Below are positions 63,911 through 64,000 of a DNA stretch of 64,000 nt, one piece after another. The number at the start of each line of letters is the position of its first letter. Position 1 is the stretch's first letter. The notes under the pieces were generated by a model. That model saw nothing but the letters and a program-made list of their open reading frames with translations, did no database searches and was not told the DNA's origin. The stretch comes from Brachybacterium halotolerans (GTDB lineage Bacteria; Actinomycetota; Actinomycetes; Actinomycetales; Dermabacteraceae). The stretch is from assembly GCF_016623465.1 (NCBI RefSeq), contig NZ_JAEDAJ010000011.1, positions 27,650 to 91,649 on the forward strand, in the 5' to 3' direction. The position numbers and the translations under genes are program-made.

Positions 63911-63931
63911 GGAACCGTTTTCGTACTTCTC
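63911..63931. repeat. Orphan right arm of hairpin family A
   Basis: On the minus strand it reads GAGAAGTACGAAAACGGTTC and onward, almost the arm of the hairpins at 5681 and 29758 with one added A. It follows the cyclophilin gene by 87 bases. Confidence 0.8.
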
Positions 63932-64000
63932 GTCGGTGCCGGGGCCGGTAGGCAGCCCGATCGGCTCGATCAGGGACCGATAGCCGGCCCGACCGGCCCG

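Overview
The window is high-GC DNA of a Gram-positive actinobacterium, by impression a Micrococcales member such as Brachybacterium/Dermabacteraceae. The clues are Tat/lipobox binding proteins, LacI and ROK regulators everywhere, a mycothiol-type DinB-like domain (TIGR03086 family), and several genes that look leaderless (a -10-like hexamer 6-8 nt before ATG/GTG). The genus is inference; the high-GC actinobacterial assignment is well supported. About 48 protein genes are called. I see no tRNA, rRNA, CRISPR, transposase or phage gene.

Layout. 1-3400: end of a LacI regulator, a ROK-type xylose repressor and xylA. 3401-3723: a poly-G/C tract, a direct repeat and a long hairpin. 3724-11430: a phosphohydrolase, an ATP-grasp protein, a GH127 beta-L-arabinofuranosidase, and a divergent three-gene operon (Gfo/Idh/MocA dehydrogenase, DUF993 protein, TIM-barrel isomerase). 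11529-14582: M48 protease and a LacI regulator with an odd DNA-recognition helix. 14768-29665: the L-arabinose block, with alditol oxidase, araA, a BCCT transporter, araD, araB, a YraQ/ArsP-type permease, AraR-like repressor and a three-gene sugar ABC importer. 30082-37980: a second sugar ABC importer, its LacI regulator and two GH51 arabinofuranosidases. 38240-41741: ArsR/SRPBCC/DinB-like operon, MFS pump and MarR. 41831-48108: isomerase, GH130, ABC importer and LacI. 48550-52887: ABC importer with a GH43-like enzyme. 52847-63824: YhgE/Pip protein, MFS, TerC, GluQRS, small membrane proteins, a CMD-family protein, DUF805 and a cyclophilin.

How the genes fit together. The main theme is plant cell-wall pentose use. 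GH51, GH127 and GH43-like enzymes release arabinose, ABC importers bring sugars in, and araA-araB-araD convert L-arabinose to D-xylulose-5-phosphate. xylA feeds D-xylose into the same point. Two operator families are readable by eye: TGTGAACGTT sites before araA, araD, araB and the first ABC importer (AraR regulon), and CAACGTT sites before the second importer, the first GH51 and the GH43-like operon.

The most unusual layer is non-coding. At least seven long, near-perfect inverted repeats (stems of 12-28 bp) sit between genes. Some share arm sequence at distant loci. Three poly-G/poly-C tracts sit where further hairpins would be expected; one is followed by a surviving single arm of the best-represented hairpin family, so these tracts are probably sequencing failures at unread hairpins.
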